Position numbers and translations under genes: made by a program. Positions 1 through 9,206 of a DNA stretch of 64,000 nucleotides are shown piece after piece (within the stretch, counting starts at the first letter, position 1; every line of letters begins with the position of its first letter). The notes below the pieces were generated by a model. That model did not search any database, was not told where the DNA came from, and saw nothing but the letters and a program-made list of their open reading frames with translations. Source of the DNA: Planctomycetaceae bacterium (GTDB lineage: Bacteria; Planctomycetota; Planctomycetia; Planctomycetales; Planctomycetaceae); NCBI GenBank assembly GCA_020638955.1, contig JACKHO010000004.1, forward strand, positions 62,001 to 126,000. The letters are read 5' to 3'.

Positions 1-282
1 TGCCCCTCCCAGCAAATCCACGTGAATCCAACAAACTCACGCTCCTTGACGATAGCAACTACGCACGGGTGCAACTCAGGCTCTACGGTCCGAGGGTGCC
101 GCTCGTTCTACAACCCTCTCCTGAATCTGATCCTGTCAATGATCACGAATAGGGAGAAATTGGACCGGCAACGGAGGTACCGGAGCAACGCGGTTCGCTA
201 AGCCCAGGAAGAATCACTCCGATTGTCTGTATCTAATGTCGCGCATCAGCGATCAAAGCAAACTCATTGCGGAGACTGTCAA

Positions 283-1401
283 ATGAAGATTCAAGCAACC
301 GCTGTCGTCGTGCTCGTTTTCTTCTGTCGAATGTGTTTCGGCCAACAACCGGATTTGTCCGGTTCTTGGATTCTTGAGCACGTCACAGTATTTGAGCAAG
401 GAGAACGCTCAGTCGATGGACGTCCCAATCTGTTCGGACAAGATGTTGCCGTCCACTTCAAGGCGACCAAGACCCTCACCGGCTACAAGGTTGTCCCAGT
501 GAAAGTCGACGGAACTCGACCCGACATTGTCATCCAGATTAAGCTCGAACCGCTGGGAGACAGATATCGTGCCGAGTATTCAGATTCCACGGGTGTCAAA
601 TCGCTGTTTGCTCTGGTTGAAATCAATGGTGGGCAACTTCGGGCCACCTCGCTCATGCTCACGCCTCAAGAGATTCCTGAAGACTTTGCCCCTCCACGTG
701 ACAAAAGCGTCGTAAAGTTAGTCGCCACATTTCGTCGACCGGATGCAGAGGCAGTCGTCACAGTGAGAGGGCCGTTGGGCGCCATTGTGGCTGTCGGCGG
801 TGGAAGGCGCGAAATTGGTGACGAGCCGATTACGATTACAACCGAAAAGATTCCCACCGACAACATCAAGCCACTCGACGTCTCTATTTCGCACACGGTT
901 AACGGTCGTCTGATCAATGACCGTATGCGGCTATGGCTACAAGGTGGAACATCAACGGTCGCCGATTTCTCAGACATTGGTGAGCCCGATGTGGCAAGTC
1001 GCACGTTTCGCTATTGGACTTCTTGCCGCTTCACCCTTTACAAGGGACTCAACGCAGCGGGACAAGCCAAGAACGATCAGGAGCGAACAAAGTCATTGGA
1101 GAAGATGGCGACGGAAATGCGGCACACGCCGAGTCGCGGCGTCGACAAAGAGGCGATTGAAAAGTGGCTGGCAGTTGTGTCGGCAACCGAAACTGCTGTC
1201 GCAAATCGAAAGGACGGGGACGCGAATTTCTACTTGGAATCAATTTTTCGAGGTGCAGCTGGCGATCCGTTTGGTGCGTCGCTAGACCTTCAGAGAGAAG
1301 TGCAGGCCGAGATGGAGGCGTTTCGCAAAGCCTTACTCGAAGTGAAGAACTTCACACCGCTTTTGACACAACGCTACGACACGGAGTTCCCAATTCCATA
1401 G
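283..1401 (+). CDS. exported protein of unknown function (lipocalin-like N-terminus)
   Basis: The gene encodes about 372 residues. The N-terminus has a basic start, a hydrophobic core (AVVVLVFF) and a likely signal peptidase site near GQQP, so the product is probably secreted or periplasmic. The start directly after the signal (DLSGSWIL) resembles the GxW start of lipocalin-like domains. I chose ATG 283 because GGAG lies 8 bases upstream and the signal peptide begins there; an upstream in-frame TTG at 223 would bury the signal. The C-terminal half is mostly charged helices. It stands alone and its function is unknown. Confidence 0.7.
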   Translation: MKIQATAVVVLVFFCRMCFGQQPDLSGSWILEHVTVFEQGERSVDGRPNLFGQDVAVHFKATKTLTGYKVVPVKVDGTRPDIVIQIKLEPLGDRYRAEYSDSTGVKSLFALVEINGGQLRATSLMLTPQEIPEDFAPPRDKSVVKLVATFRRPDAEAVVTVRGPLGAIVAVGGGRREIGDEPITITTEKIPTDNIKPLDVSISHTVNGRLINDRMRLWLQGGTSTVADFSDIGEPDVASRTFRYWTSCRFTLYKGLNAAGQAKNDQERTKSLEKMATEMRHTPSRGVDKEAIEKWLAVVSATETAVANRKDGDANFYLESIFRGAAGDPFGASLDLQREVQAEMEAFRKALLEVKNFTPLLTQRYDTEFPIP

Positions 1402-2864
1402 GCCGTTGAACACCTGATAGCCAAAGAGAACACCAAAACCTCCGTCCGAGTAGACGCTGGCGGTGGTAATGCTCTCCAGTCAGAGTTTGGCTATCTGATT
1501 CGGCAGGGGATGAGTTTGAATCAATGAGATGAATACTGCGCCAGGGATGCGCGTCGTTGCAGCAAAAAAGTGGGCATAGTACCCACATTTTACGCGCCCC
1601 AAAACCAAAGTGGATCAGGGCCCCCAACGCGATTTTCTGACGGCTGGACCACCAGCTGGTGTCAGTTTTCTGCATGACTGGACCGTCCTGCTGGTGGTTC
1701 ATGGGCATGTATGCATCAGTCGACCACAGATCAACTGGGCCTGCAACTTGACGTAAGTATTCATTGTCGAACAGTTTTCGGCCCATTGGGGGGCCTTCCA
1801 AGCAGATTCCAGTCAGGTCTTCCATGCCCGAAATCGGCGTTTCATGAGGATCGCGACTCCACAATTCGCTAGCGAACATCAACGTACGCGCAGGACTCGC
1901 CAGTCACTGTACCTCAAACCTGGCCACAGGAGACTGCGGTTCAGATGACTTCAACCTCGTGACTCGCGAGCCATGCGAGTGCGAATCGCGCATAGCGACT
2001 TGTCTGTGCATTCCCATTCCAGTCAATACCACGATCCCAAGCTCAGGGTCAGGTCCAGTCGAGCGAGCGCCCCGAGCAGGTAGGGTTATCAGCAGGCTCA
2101 GCTTCACCGAAATCACAACGCTTGTTGAGCAAGACAACACATCATGGACAGCGGGGGCGTCTTGACGTTAGGTGGCCAGGTCCAAACGGTGTGATTCCAG
2201 AAGTGGCCCCGAGGTGTGCGGCCGAGCCGTACAGAGCCCGGACTGGCCACGGGAGATGATGCCGCGTTCGGCCTATGCTCGACATATGGACATTGGCCGA
2301 TTACGTGACCAGGGTCGGACCCAGGAAGTTCGTCAGCGCGCGCTGGCAGGGTCAGATTGCCATTTGGGATCAGGCCGCAATCCTTGTCCGTCGTTAACAA
2401 TGACGCTGCGTTAACGCCAGGGTTGAGTTCGGGGTCAACAAGTCATTGCGTTCGCCGTTGCTGCAGCTCGAAATCGTACCTGCGGTAAATAGGAACCACT
2501 CGAAACAGATTACCAACAAAGGCATCCGACTCGATTGTTGACGGTCGTCAACGATCCTCCATCGTCTTTAAGTTCTGTCTTGGCATCCTGGACATCGGAT
2601 CATTGAGAACGCTGAAGAAACGATTCGAGGAGTCTCCAATGGACGGCAACAGTGTGATCGTACGCGTGTCGCATCCATTGGCTGATGCCAAGCTGGGTCT
2701 TCATCTGAACGATGAACGTGAGAAGAATCACCAAGCCAGTTCGCAGGCCCGTGAGGGCTCGCCGACAGCGTTTTGTCTCCTACCAACTTCTTTGTTGGTT
2801 CCGTCCTCGGCGTCTTCGCAGCATTCTCCTCGTGATGCCTGATAGCTAAGAAAAGAACACTCAA
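1402..2864. other. gene-poor interval of about 1.46 kb
   Basis: I see no convincing gene here. The longest minus-strand frame (1882 to 1352) has some protein-like stretches, for example around DPHETPISGMEDL, but no ribosome site and no family I recognise; it may be a decayed remnant. A small hairpin (GTGGG/CCCAC) lies at 1570-1586. A degenerate copy of the operon terminator at 2865-2894 lies around 1416-1460, with the same lead-in (TGATAGCCAA, then GAACAC and CCGTCCGAGT). Confidence 0.4.
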
Positions 2865-2894
2865 GCCGCCGTCCGAGTGGACCCGGACGGCGGC
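2865..2894 (-). terminator. hairpin terminator of the minus-strand operon
   Basis: A perfect 11-bp GC-rich stem (GCCGCCGTCCG pairing with CGGACGGCGGC) encloses an 8-base loop. Read on the minus strand, the sequence after the stem is T-rich (TTGAGTGTTCTTTTC). It lies 28 bases after the stop of the last small gene of the operon, where a rho-independent terminator would be expected. Confidence 0.7.
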
Positions 2895-2922
2895 AACAGG
2901 ATGTGGTGCTATTGAAGGAAGA

Positions 2923-3060
2923 TCAGGACTGGCGTTTGCCGTACGCTCGACCACGTCGCCAGCCGACTTTGAATGCGGCTTTCGAGCCGTTCCGTTTTCC
3001 AGTTGCGTAAGCCCAATAACCGATGCCCACGGCAACGGCGAGAGAAAAGAGGGATTCCAT
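2923..3060 (-). CDS. 45-residue single-span basic membrane peptide
   Basis: A short open frame starts MESLFSLAVAVGIGYWAYA and continues as a very basic tail (KRNGSK, WRRGRAYGKR). One hydrophobic segment spans about residues 4-19, giving a small inner-membrane peptide with a positively charged cytoplasmic end. AAGGA lies about 10 bases before the ATG. It is the last gene of the operon, between the nuclease gene and the terminator. The clean start, stop and membrane-like composition support a real gene, but no family is recognised. Confidence 0.6.
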   Translation of the reverse strand: MESLFSLAVAVGIGYWAYATGKRNGSKAAFKVGWRRGRAYGKRQS

Positions 3061-3112
3061 ATTCGGTGGTTCCTTTGGTTGGTGTGTGTTGTCTGTTCGT
3101 GGGAACTAATGA

Positions 3113-3931
3113 CTATCCCGGCCATGCATCGCAGGGGCCACGAAACGGGCAGCCGGGACAGGACATTGGTGATGGCGAGGGATAGAAGTTGCCGTTCGTG
3201 ATTGACTTCCAGACCTTTTGCATGACCACCTTCGTTCGTTCGACGCGTCGCTCGTTGAATGTCACTGGCAACGTCTCGACCGTAGGTTTCGCCGTTTTTG
3301 TGACGACGGCGAACTCCAGCCGGATGGGCTTACCCGGTGCCAGGTCTTTGGCTAGCGCCGCGTAGAGCATGAGTTGCTCTCCCGATCTTTGCGCCTGTTC
3401 AGCCGACCATCGTGTCCGCGCCGTTTTGAGATCGGTAATAGTCATGGCCTCGTCGGACTCGGTGATGAGGTCGATCCGACCCAGAATGTCTGGCATCCCG
3501 GGGATGAGCTGACAGCGGAGTTCTTCCTCGACACTGATAATGCTGCCGGTTGGCTTGGCCATGTCGCTCTCACGAAACGCGGCGATAATTCGATCTGCCG
3601 TCTGAGCGATCGAGTCGAGGTCGTCGTTCTTACCGAACTGAATCTCCGCAGTCTCCGCACGAGATTTCCAGCCATCCCAGAACACGTCGAGCAGCGTGTC
3701 ATGATCCGGCGGTGAATTGCCGATCATGATCTCGTTGAAGTGAAACTCCGCTGCACTATGGACCGCACCGCCGAGAGCGAGACTGGAGGATACGAACCGC
3801 TCTTCCAGTCCTTCGATGTACCGAAAGTAATACCGGAGTGGGCATTGCTGGTAAGTGCTGATCGCGGAGAAGCTGACATAGTCTCGTTGGACGACCGGCG
3901 TGGTTAGTGGTTGCTTCGAGGCTGCGATCAT
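3113..3931 (-). CDS. PD-(D/E)XK nuclease with Fe-S-type cysteines (RecB/Cas4-like)
   Basis: This 272-residue protein has the layout of the PDDEXK_1 family. It has Cys30 in a helix followed by PLRYYF, His58 in a GAVHSAA motif, Asp154 in GRIDLI, and Asp167 with Lys169 in ITDLKTA. C-terminal Cys258, Cys261 and Cys267 follow. The C...CxxCx5C set matches the four cysteines that hold a 4Fe-4S cluster in AddB and Cas4 nucleases. It is probably a DNA end-processing exonuclease or endonuclease. The start overlaps the upstream gene's stop by ATGA, so translation is probably coupled. Its partners are the DnaN-like clamp and the linker/SAP-like protein. Confidence 0.85.
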   Translation of the reverse strand: MIAASKQPLTTPVVQRDYVSFSAISTYQQCPLRYYFRYIEGLEERFVSSSLALGGAVHSAAEFHFNEIMIGNSPPDHDTLLDVFWDGWKSRAETAEIQFGKNDDLDSIAQTADRIIAAFRESDMAKPTGSIISVEEELRCQLIPGMPDILGRIDLITESDEAMTITDLKTARTRWSAEQAQRSGEQLMLYAALAKDLAPGKPIRLEFAVVTKTAKPTVETLPVTFNERRVERTKVVMQKVWKSITNGNFYPSPSPMSCPGCPFRGPCDAWPG

Positions 3932-4404
3932 CCACGGCCTCCATTTCCCGCTGGCTGGCCCTTCAGTTCGTCAATCAAATTGCTCGCATCACTGATACTC
4001 AGGTCAGTTGCTGCCTGAACGCCATACTGCCGCAGAATCGGAATGAGATCGATCCGGTTCCGTTTGGCGATGGCGTTGATCGCCCGAACCTGGCTCTGCG
4101 TGGCGCCTCGTCCGTTCGATGATCGGTTCCCGGTTGAGCCATTCGCGTAACCGTGGCCATTTGTCCGGCCATTGCCATTGCTGTGATGCCCATTGCCCGC
4201 ATGATGGTTGTCATCTGCGTGCAACTCCGCATTGAGTGAATCACGGGCGAGTCCAAACAGTTTGTGGATTTGGCTTCGCAGGCGATCCGGGTCTTCAATG
4301 ATCCCCGAATCGAGTTCGACTTCGAGATTGACCGAAGCGCCACGGCTGCCGTAGTTGGCCTCGCCAACCTTCTTGTTGAGGCCGATGTTAATTTGCACGG
4401 GCAT
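3928..4404 (-). CDS. linker protein with C-terminal SAP/annealase-type tail
   Basis: The protein has 158 residues. Residues 1-65 (PVQINIGLNKKVGEANYGSR...) form a compact beta-rich start seen in uncharacterised phage-like proteins. Residues 70-110 are a low-complexity Asn/Gly/His linker. The C-terminus (ATQSQVRAINAIAKRNRIDL, then SISDASNLIDELKG) is a small helical module often attached to phage single-strand annealing and nuclease-associated proteins. GGAG precedes ATG 4404 by 8 bases. It overlaps the nuclease gene by 4 bases. I infer a DNA-binding accessory role for the nuclease or clamp; this is not proven. Confidence 0.6.
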   Translation of the reverse strand: MPVQINIGLNKKVGEANYGSRGASVNLEVELDSGIIEDPDRLRSQIHKLFGLARDSLNAELHADDNHHAGNGHHSNGNGRTNGHGYANGSTGNRSSNGRGATQSQVRAINAIAKRNRIDLIPILRQYGVQAATDLSISDASNLIDELKGQPAGNGGRG

Positions 4405-4494
4405 GTGGATTTCTCCTTGTTGAAGTATCAGAAAAAGGCCCGGCCTCATCCGAAGATGAAACCGGGCCTTGTGTATGACGGATGAATGGCGACT

Positions 4495-5859
4495 CTACGC
4501 GCCGATGTTTTCCAGTTGCTTCAGTGAGCGGAGTGTGGTTTCGACGAGCCGGTTCTGCTTTCGCCGGGCCTTGATCGCCGAGATCAAATCACGCGTATCG
4601 GCCAGTGCCAAAGTCAGTGAATCACGCAAGGCTTCCGCTTTTGCCAGCACACTGACGGGTTTGTCGACTTTCGGACGGGTTGCTGTGGGGCGTTTCGAGT
4701 TGGGCATGGGGTTGGTGGTCCTGTTTCGTGGAGTAGGTGTTGGTGAATTGCTGGGCGATTCGATGCGCGTGAGTTTCGCGTCGGGCGTGATGGCCCCGTC
4801 CGAGCCCAGTAGCGCCCAGATGTAGGCGCGACGGTCGTCTCGGCAGAATGCGGGTGCTTCCGCAGATTGCAGATGAACCTGACGAAATCCCAGCGTCGCG
4901 GCCCGACGCAGATAATCGCGATTCGTGTTGAATCGCAGTTCCTCACCAGAGCGTTGTGAGTTACTGAGGATGAGTTCCGTGCCAACTTCCTGGTCCGCAC
5001 TCTTGGCCCGGATCGCCACCGAGCCGTTGAGATCCACGGTAACCGGCGCATTGAACTCGGACGCAGCAGGAAGTTTCCGTGTGGCTTGAGCAAGGAATTC
5101 GGCATCTGAGTCCGCGAGGTTCATGGTGGTCGTGGCGGTATCGATCGCGACGACATGCTCGTCCACGTTGGGGAATCGAGCGTCCTTTTCGATCTTCAAG
5201 TGCAGCGTCCAGTCGCCCGCCTGGATCGAAACCCAATCGTCGGACCGTCCAATCGACACATCGGCTGCGTCCCGGAACGCTTTGGAGCCGAACGCCTTCA
5301 TGGCTGGCACCAGCACATCATTATCCCAGGGGAATGAGAACCCTGACTGCGTCAGTATCTGATATCGGTCCGTGGCCGCGATCTGGCCGTCGGAGCCACG
5401 CAGTCGGACACAGCCCAAGGCGTGCCGCGTGGACTCGTTGTCGGTTGTTGCCACGGCTTCCACCATCGCTGGAATGAACGCGCGGTCGATAGCTGTGAAT
5501 TCGGCCGGTGACTCAGGGATTTCGACTGGCTCGACATGGCTGTACTGAGCCGACTGCGGTATGCCACCATCGAGCCACTGGACGGTAATCGTGTCACCGT
5601 CTCGCTGGATTCCCACATTGTCGTTTTGCTTCCCTTCACAGGATTGCAGTGCTTCGTAGGGCAACGTGATGACTTCGGGACGGAAATCGCCTTCAATACG
5701 ATGTTCGATGGCGACAGTGTCCGACGCGGACTGAATCAGCAGTCCGACCGGCGTTGCCCGCAACGTGACACTGGGCGCCTTTTTTGCTGAGGTGATTCCA
5801 AGGGTTTGTCGGAGTGTCGAGCGAATGAAATGTATCTGTTTGCGTGTGAGTTCAATCAC
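4495..5859 (-). CDS. DnaN-like sliding clamp protein with extended tail
   Basis: The protein has 454 residues, longer than the usual ~370 of DnaN. Residues about 1-115 and 120-245 resemble clamp domains 1 and 2. The second contains GSDGQIAATDRYQIL, which aligns with the ATDGHRL signature, then DVLVPAMKAF and RFPNVDEHVV, matching the FPdyxxvIP strand. A weaker third domain is followed by a Pro/Thr/Arg-rich linker and a C-terminal coiled coil (about residues 385-454). I chose GTG 5859 because GGAGG lies four bases upstream. It overlaps the preceding gene by 8 bases. It is probably a DNA-tethering clamp for operon partners, not the housekeeping DnaN. Confidence 0.75.
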   Translation of the reverse strand: MIELTRKQIHFIRSTLRQTLGITSAKKAPSVTLRATPVGLLIQSASDTVAIEHRIEGDFRPEVITLPYEALQSCEGKQNDNVGIQRDGDTITVQWLDGGIPQSAQYSHVEPVEIPESPAEFTAIDRAFIPAMVEAVATTDNESTRHALGCVRLRGSDGQIAATDRYQILTQSGFSFPWDNDVLVPAMKAFGSKAFRDAADVSIGRSDDWVSIQAGDWTLHLKIEKDARFPNVDEHVVAIDTATTTMNLADSDAEFLAQATRKLPAASEFNAPVTVDLNGSVAIRAKSADQEVGTELILSNSQRSGEELRFNTNRDYLRRAATLGFRQVHLQSAEAPAFCRDDRRAYIWALLGSDGAITPDAKLTRIESPSNSPTPTPRNRTTNPMPNSKRPTATRPKVDKPVSVLAKAEALRDSLTLALADTRDLISAIKARRKQNRLVETTLRSLKQLENIGA

Positions 5860-6079
5860 GGCACCTCCTTTGGTGGTGGGTTGGTGGCTGACGTGATGAC
5901 GGTGCATCGGTCATCACGTCATAGAACAGCCGCATTCCTGAGCGGAAGAAGAGCCAGGTGATGATCACCGGCCACCCGAACAGGAATGCGGAGACGAAAC
6001 AAAGCGCGCCGACAAACAGGGTGTAGTTCATGTAGAACTCATCGAGCTGCCGGCGTTTGGGATCATGGCCTGCTGCCAT
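5852..6079 (-). CDS. small membrane protein
   Basis: The protein has 75 residues with a long hydrophobic stretch (about 18-46; MNYTLFVGALCFVSAFLFGW then VIITWLFF), enough for one long or two short membrane spans, and a charged C-terminus. The start codon shares one base with the upstream stop (TGATG), and the end overlaps the clamp gene, so expression is coupled. A second possible start is ATG 6031, just before the membrane segment. No family is recognised. Confidence 0.55.
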   Translation of the reverse strand: MAAGHDPKRRQLDEFYMNYTLFVGALCFVSAFLFGWPVIITWLFFRSGMRLFYDVMTDAPSSRQPPTHHQRRCRD

Positions 6080-6300
6080 CAGGCAGCCCCACGTCGGCGA
6101 TTCCGACGCATGGGATACATGGGGTAGTTGCGTTCCTCGTCCAGCTCGTCCCAGTCAATTATGCCGGGAGACAGGTCATCGGGCTCGGGATCGAAGTCCA
6201 CTTCCAGCGGGTTCGCGATGCTGAACCCTCGGCGCTGAACTTCACTCAGGCATTCACCGGTTGCGACGCAGACGGCGTCATCAAGTTCTTGTTGGGTCAT
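6079..6300 (-). CDS. small acidic protein of unknown function
   Basis: The 73-residue protein starts MTQQELDDAVCVATGECLSE, a short helix of the kind found in phage-type regulatory or adaptor proteins, and is followed by an acidic region (VDFDPEPDDL) and a basic end (RRNRRRG). ATG 6300 was chosen because GGA lies upstream and the next gene starts at its stop. It sits mid-operon between two other small genes. The function is unknown. Confidence 0.5.
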   Translation of the reverse strand: MTQQELDDAVCVATGECLSEVQRRGFSIANPLEVDFDPEPDDLSPGIIDWDELDEERNYPMYPMRRNRRRGAA

Positions 6301-6398
6301 TCGTTCAATTCCTGGAAAAGGTAGAACGACCGCCCGATTCAGGGCGGCCGTGGAGAGACAGCCGCCCCGCACGGTACGAGGCTGAGATTAAGTTGTTG

Positions 6399-6644
6399 TT
6401 ACTCGTCCGGCGTCAGCCAGTGTTCGAGCAACCATTCCACTTCGGCATCGATCGCGTCGGACCGGGTGGGAAACGGTCCCAACAGAGGACCGTTGACGGG
6501 TGAGAGATCAGCGGTCCAGCGACCATCTGGCGTGGGCTCCACATGCGAGCCACGGCGAATGCTGGCCTCACCGATCTCTCGGACATCAATCGCTTCCGAA
6601 TAGACGCAGCGACAGTTGCCAGAGGGCTCAATCAGCAGTTGCAT
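6399..6644 (-). CDS. small protein of unknown function
   Basis: The 81-residue protein begins MQLLIEPSGNCRCVYSEAID. A perfect GGAGG lies five bases before the ATG, which decides the start against a longer upstream frame. The end (FPTRSDAIDAEVEWLLEHWL) is amphipathic helix. It starts 10 bases after the upstream gene. It resembles small proteins found beside Ycf46-type ATPases in Planctomycetes, but I cannot name the family. Confidence 0.6.
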   Translation of the reverse strand: MQLLIEPSGNCRCVYSEAIDVREIGEASIRRGSHVEPTPDGRWTADLSPVNGPLLGPFPTRSDAIDAEVEWLLEHWLTPDE

Positions 6645-6654
6645 GTCGACCTCC

Positions 6655-7599
6655 TTATCGAGGCCGTCGCTGTATGTTTCGGCGGGGACGATCCACCAGC
6701 AGACCGTCCAGCGACGACTGCACGCCAGCCAGCTGAGTGGCGATCTGCTGCCGGAGCACGCCGCTTTCGCGAAGTTGCTGCGGTTCCACGCCGCCCAGCA
6801 CCTGCTGAGCCCGACCGACCAACTGGTCAAGTTGCTCATTGGACCGGACGTTCAACGCCCGGAATCGCTCGAAGAACTCGGTCAGATTGGTGACTGCGGT
6901 ATCGCGGAAGACCTTCGGCTTGCCATCCGCATCACCATTCAAGCGTTCGGTGATGTGATCAACCAGCCGGACCAGTTCTTCGAGGAATGCCTGCTCGGCC
7001 AACTCCACGGCTTCATCGAACCGTGACTGCACGCGGCGACATTCCTGCTCATACAGTTCCGGGCTGAGCTGCCGCAGGTAATTGGGTGGCTCGACACTCG
7101 GGAAATCGTGCTCAATGGCGAACATCCCGATCAATGTCGCTGGATAGTCGCTGACGTCGAACAAACCACCAAGCCGCTCCCGCGCCACGGACTGCAACTC
7201 ATCGTAGTGACGATTGAGTTCCGCAACGGCGTCATCCAGTTCTTCGCGGAACTCCGCAATCTGCTGATCAAAGTCAGTGATCGCGTCCTGCCGAATCAAG
7301 CGAATGCCGGGCTCCGGGAACGGCAGCGATACGCCTTTCCAAAAGGCGACTGAACGCCCGCGAATGGCCGTGACGGCTTTGAATGCCGGGTGTGATGTGT
7401 CGAGCAACTTCTTCCCTGCGGACAGGAACTTCCCTTCCGCACCGAAGGAGTCCGCCGCCTGATTTTTCTGTGCCGATGTCAATGACTTGCGCACTCCCAG
7501 CCAGGTGAAACTGAGTCGGGCTGCTGCCATCGTTGTCCGCAACCGATCGCTGGGCGAGACAGTCCGCTGGGTCTGCGGTTCATCGAGTAATGTGGTCAT
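6655..7599 (-). CDS. helical protein of unknown function (operon partner of the AAA ATPase)
   Basis: The 314-residue, mostly alpha-helical protein has a conserved-looking start (RLSFTWLGVRKSLTSAQKN) and long coiled segments (residues ~110-160 and 200-300). It has no membrane segment and no catalytic motif that I recognise. The layout is reminiscent of DUF3150-like helical proteins found beside AAA ATPases in phage and plasmid modules, but this is only a resemblance. GGAG precedes ATG 7599. It lies 84 bases after the ATPase gene and is likely co-transcribed. Confidence 0.6.
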   Translation of the reverse strand: MTTLLDEPQTQRTVSPSDRLRTTMAAARLSFTWLGVRKSLTSAQKNQAADSFGAEGKFLSAGKKLLDTSHPAFKAVTAIRGRSVAFWKGVSLPFPEPGIRLIRQDAITDFDQQIAEFREELDDAVAELNRHYDELQSVARERLGGLFDVSDYPATLIGMFAIEHDFPSVEPPNYLRQLSPELYEQECRRVQSRFDEAVELAEQAFLEELVRLVDHITERLNGDADGKPKVFRDTAVTNLTEFFERFRALNVRSNEQLDQLVGRAQQVLGGVEPQQLRESGVLRQQIATQLAGVQSSLDGLLVDRPRRNIQRRPR

Positions 7600-7683
7600 G
7601 GTGGGGTCTCCAGAATGAAAACAAGCCGGGGCGACCACGGTGGTCACATCCCGGCAGATCAAGATTCAAGTTTGTGGTGAGGG

Positions 7684-9162
7684 TCAGTTGTTGGATGGAT
7701 CGCTGCTCACGCGACGACGCTGTCTGGATGGGGTACCAGACTGGTAGATGCCCGGCTGATTGGCCGACAGGCAACGACCGCTGGCCCACTTTCGTAAGCG
7801 ATCCACGCTTTCGTTGGCCGTCATCGCGATGGGCACCACGTTCTGGGCGGCTTGAACCAGCGGGACATCGAGCAGTGCCGACAGTCGGCAACAGGCTTTG
7901 ATCTCCGCGCCGGTCCAGTCGGTGTCATTGGGCATCCGCTGGTCGCGGTCGATCTCGAACAGCGTCACATAGATGTTCCAGATCGCATCCTTCTCCTCGC
8001 GACCGGGCAGGTCGAGGAAGAAAATTCCGTCGAACCGCTCGCTGCGACCGAACTCGGGTGGGAGCCTGGAAACATCATTCGCAGTACAGACGACAAAGAC
8101 GTCGGACGAATGATCGTTGAGCCAGCTCAGGAACGTCCCGAACATCCGTGACGACACACCCGAGTCACCGCTGCCGTTCACGCCAGCGAATGCCTTCTCA
8201 ACTTCGTCGATCATCAACACGCAGGGTGCCATCGCATCGACAACGTGCAACGCCTGCCGCGTCCGTTCCTCGGACTGCCCGACGAGCGAACCCATCAGAC
8301 TGCCGACATCCAGAATCAGTACAGGTCTGCCGACTTCTTTGCCGAGGGCTTTGCAGAACTGCGATTTGCCACAACCAGGTGGTGACAGCAGCATCACGCC
8401 GCGCGGCCTTCGTCGCTCATCGCCTCGGCTTGGTTGCAGCAGGGCCCGTTTGCAGAAGGACTTCAATGCCGACAATCCACCGAGGCTGCTGAAGTCTTCC
8501 TGACCGCGATGCAGTTCGAGTGAACCGGACTTCTTCAGGGTTTGCGTCTTGAGTTCCCAGACGGCGTCGGGCGTTACTCGTCCATGCCGCACCAGTGATA
8601 GACTGAAGGCATTTTCTGCCTCCATTCGCGTCAAACCGGCTGCGGCGTCCAGAACCGTTTCCAGTTCTGTAGCGTTCGGCAGTTCAGATTCTTCGGTCGC
8701 GATTCCGCGAGCGATCTCGCCCAGTTGCCGACGGTCAGGAAGTTCATGCTCGATGACCACGAACAGCTTTTCGAGTTCGATCGGCAACTGCACGATGGGA
8801 GCCAGTACCACGAGAATGGTCCGGTTCTGCTTACCAGCGATAATCTGCTGGGCAATCGCCTGCACGATCTCCGCCGATTGCAGGAACCGATGGAAGTTCT
8901 GAAGCACCAGAACCGCCGTTCCATCCGGCGTGACCAGCGAGTTGATCGCTCGAATGGCTGCCAATGGATCATTTCCAGTCGCTTCGATCTCAGCACCGGG
9001 GACTTTCAGTCCTTGTTCAATGTCCCAGGTGGCGAGCCGCCAGTCTTCCTGGCGACACAATTGCGCAATGTCCACCAGAGCATCCTGATGCTCGTGGCTT
9101 TCAATCCAGATGCCCGTGAAGCACGCGCGCACGTACTCCCCGAGCCGTTCAGTCAGTGACAT
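7684..9162 (-). CDS. Ycf46-like AAA ATPase
   Basis: The 492-residue protein has a degenerate N-terminal half (residues 1-210) and an AAA core. The Walker A is PPGCGKS at 261-267, the Walker B is VLMIDE at 315-320, and a second region of homology carries arginines (FGRSERFDG). This split architecture is that of the Ycf46 family, where an inactive N-terminal AAA-like part precedes the active one. The start has GGAG at 7-8 bases. Association with DUF1257 (Ycf35) and DUF2997 is a recurrent gene set in cyanobacteria and planctomycetes. Here a clamp and a nuclease are present too, so a DNA-remodelling role is possible. Confidence 0.85.
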   Translation of the reverse strand: MSLTERLGEYVRACFTGIWIESHEHQDALVDIAQLCRQEDWRLATWDIEQGLKVPGAEIEATGNDPLAAIRAINSLVTPDGTAVLVLQNFHRFLQSAEIVQAIAQQIIAGKQNRTILVVLAPIVQLPIELEKLFVVIEHELPDRRQLGEIARGIATEESELPNATELETVLDAAAGLTRMEAENAFSLSLVRHGRVTPDAVWELKTQTLKKSGSLELHRGQEDFSSLGGLSALKSFCKRALLQPSRGDERRRPRGVMLLSPPGCGKSQFCKALGKEVGRPVLILDVGSLMGSLVGQSEERTRQALHVVDAMAPCVLMIDEVEKAFAGVNGSGDSGVSSRMFGTFLSWLNDHSSDVFVVCTANDVSRLPPEFGRSERFDGIFFLDLPGREEKDAIWNIYVTLFEIDRDQRMPNDTDWTGAEIKACCRLSALLDVPLVQAAQNVVPIAMTANESVDRLRKWASGRCLSANQPGIYQSGTPSRQRRRVSSDPSNN

Positions 9163-9206
9163 ACACGGACTCCTGTTGAGTGATGAATGAATGAAATGAG
9201 TGACCG

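Noticed and set aside
1352..1882. A minus-strand 176-codon frame
   Set aside because: It overlaps the end of the exported protein gene, has no ribosome site and matches no family. It could be a remnant, but coding use is not supported.
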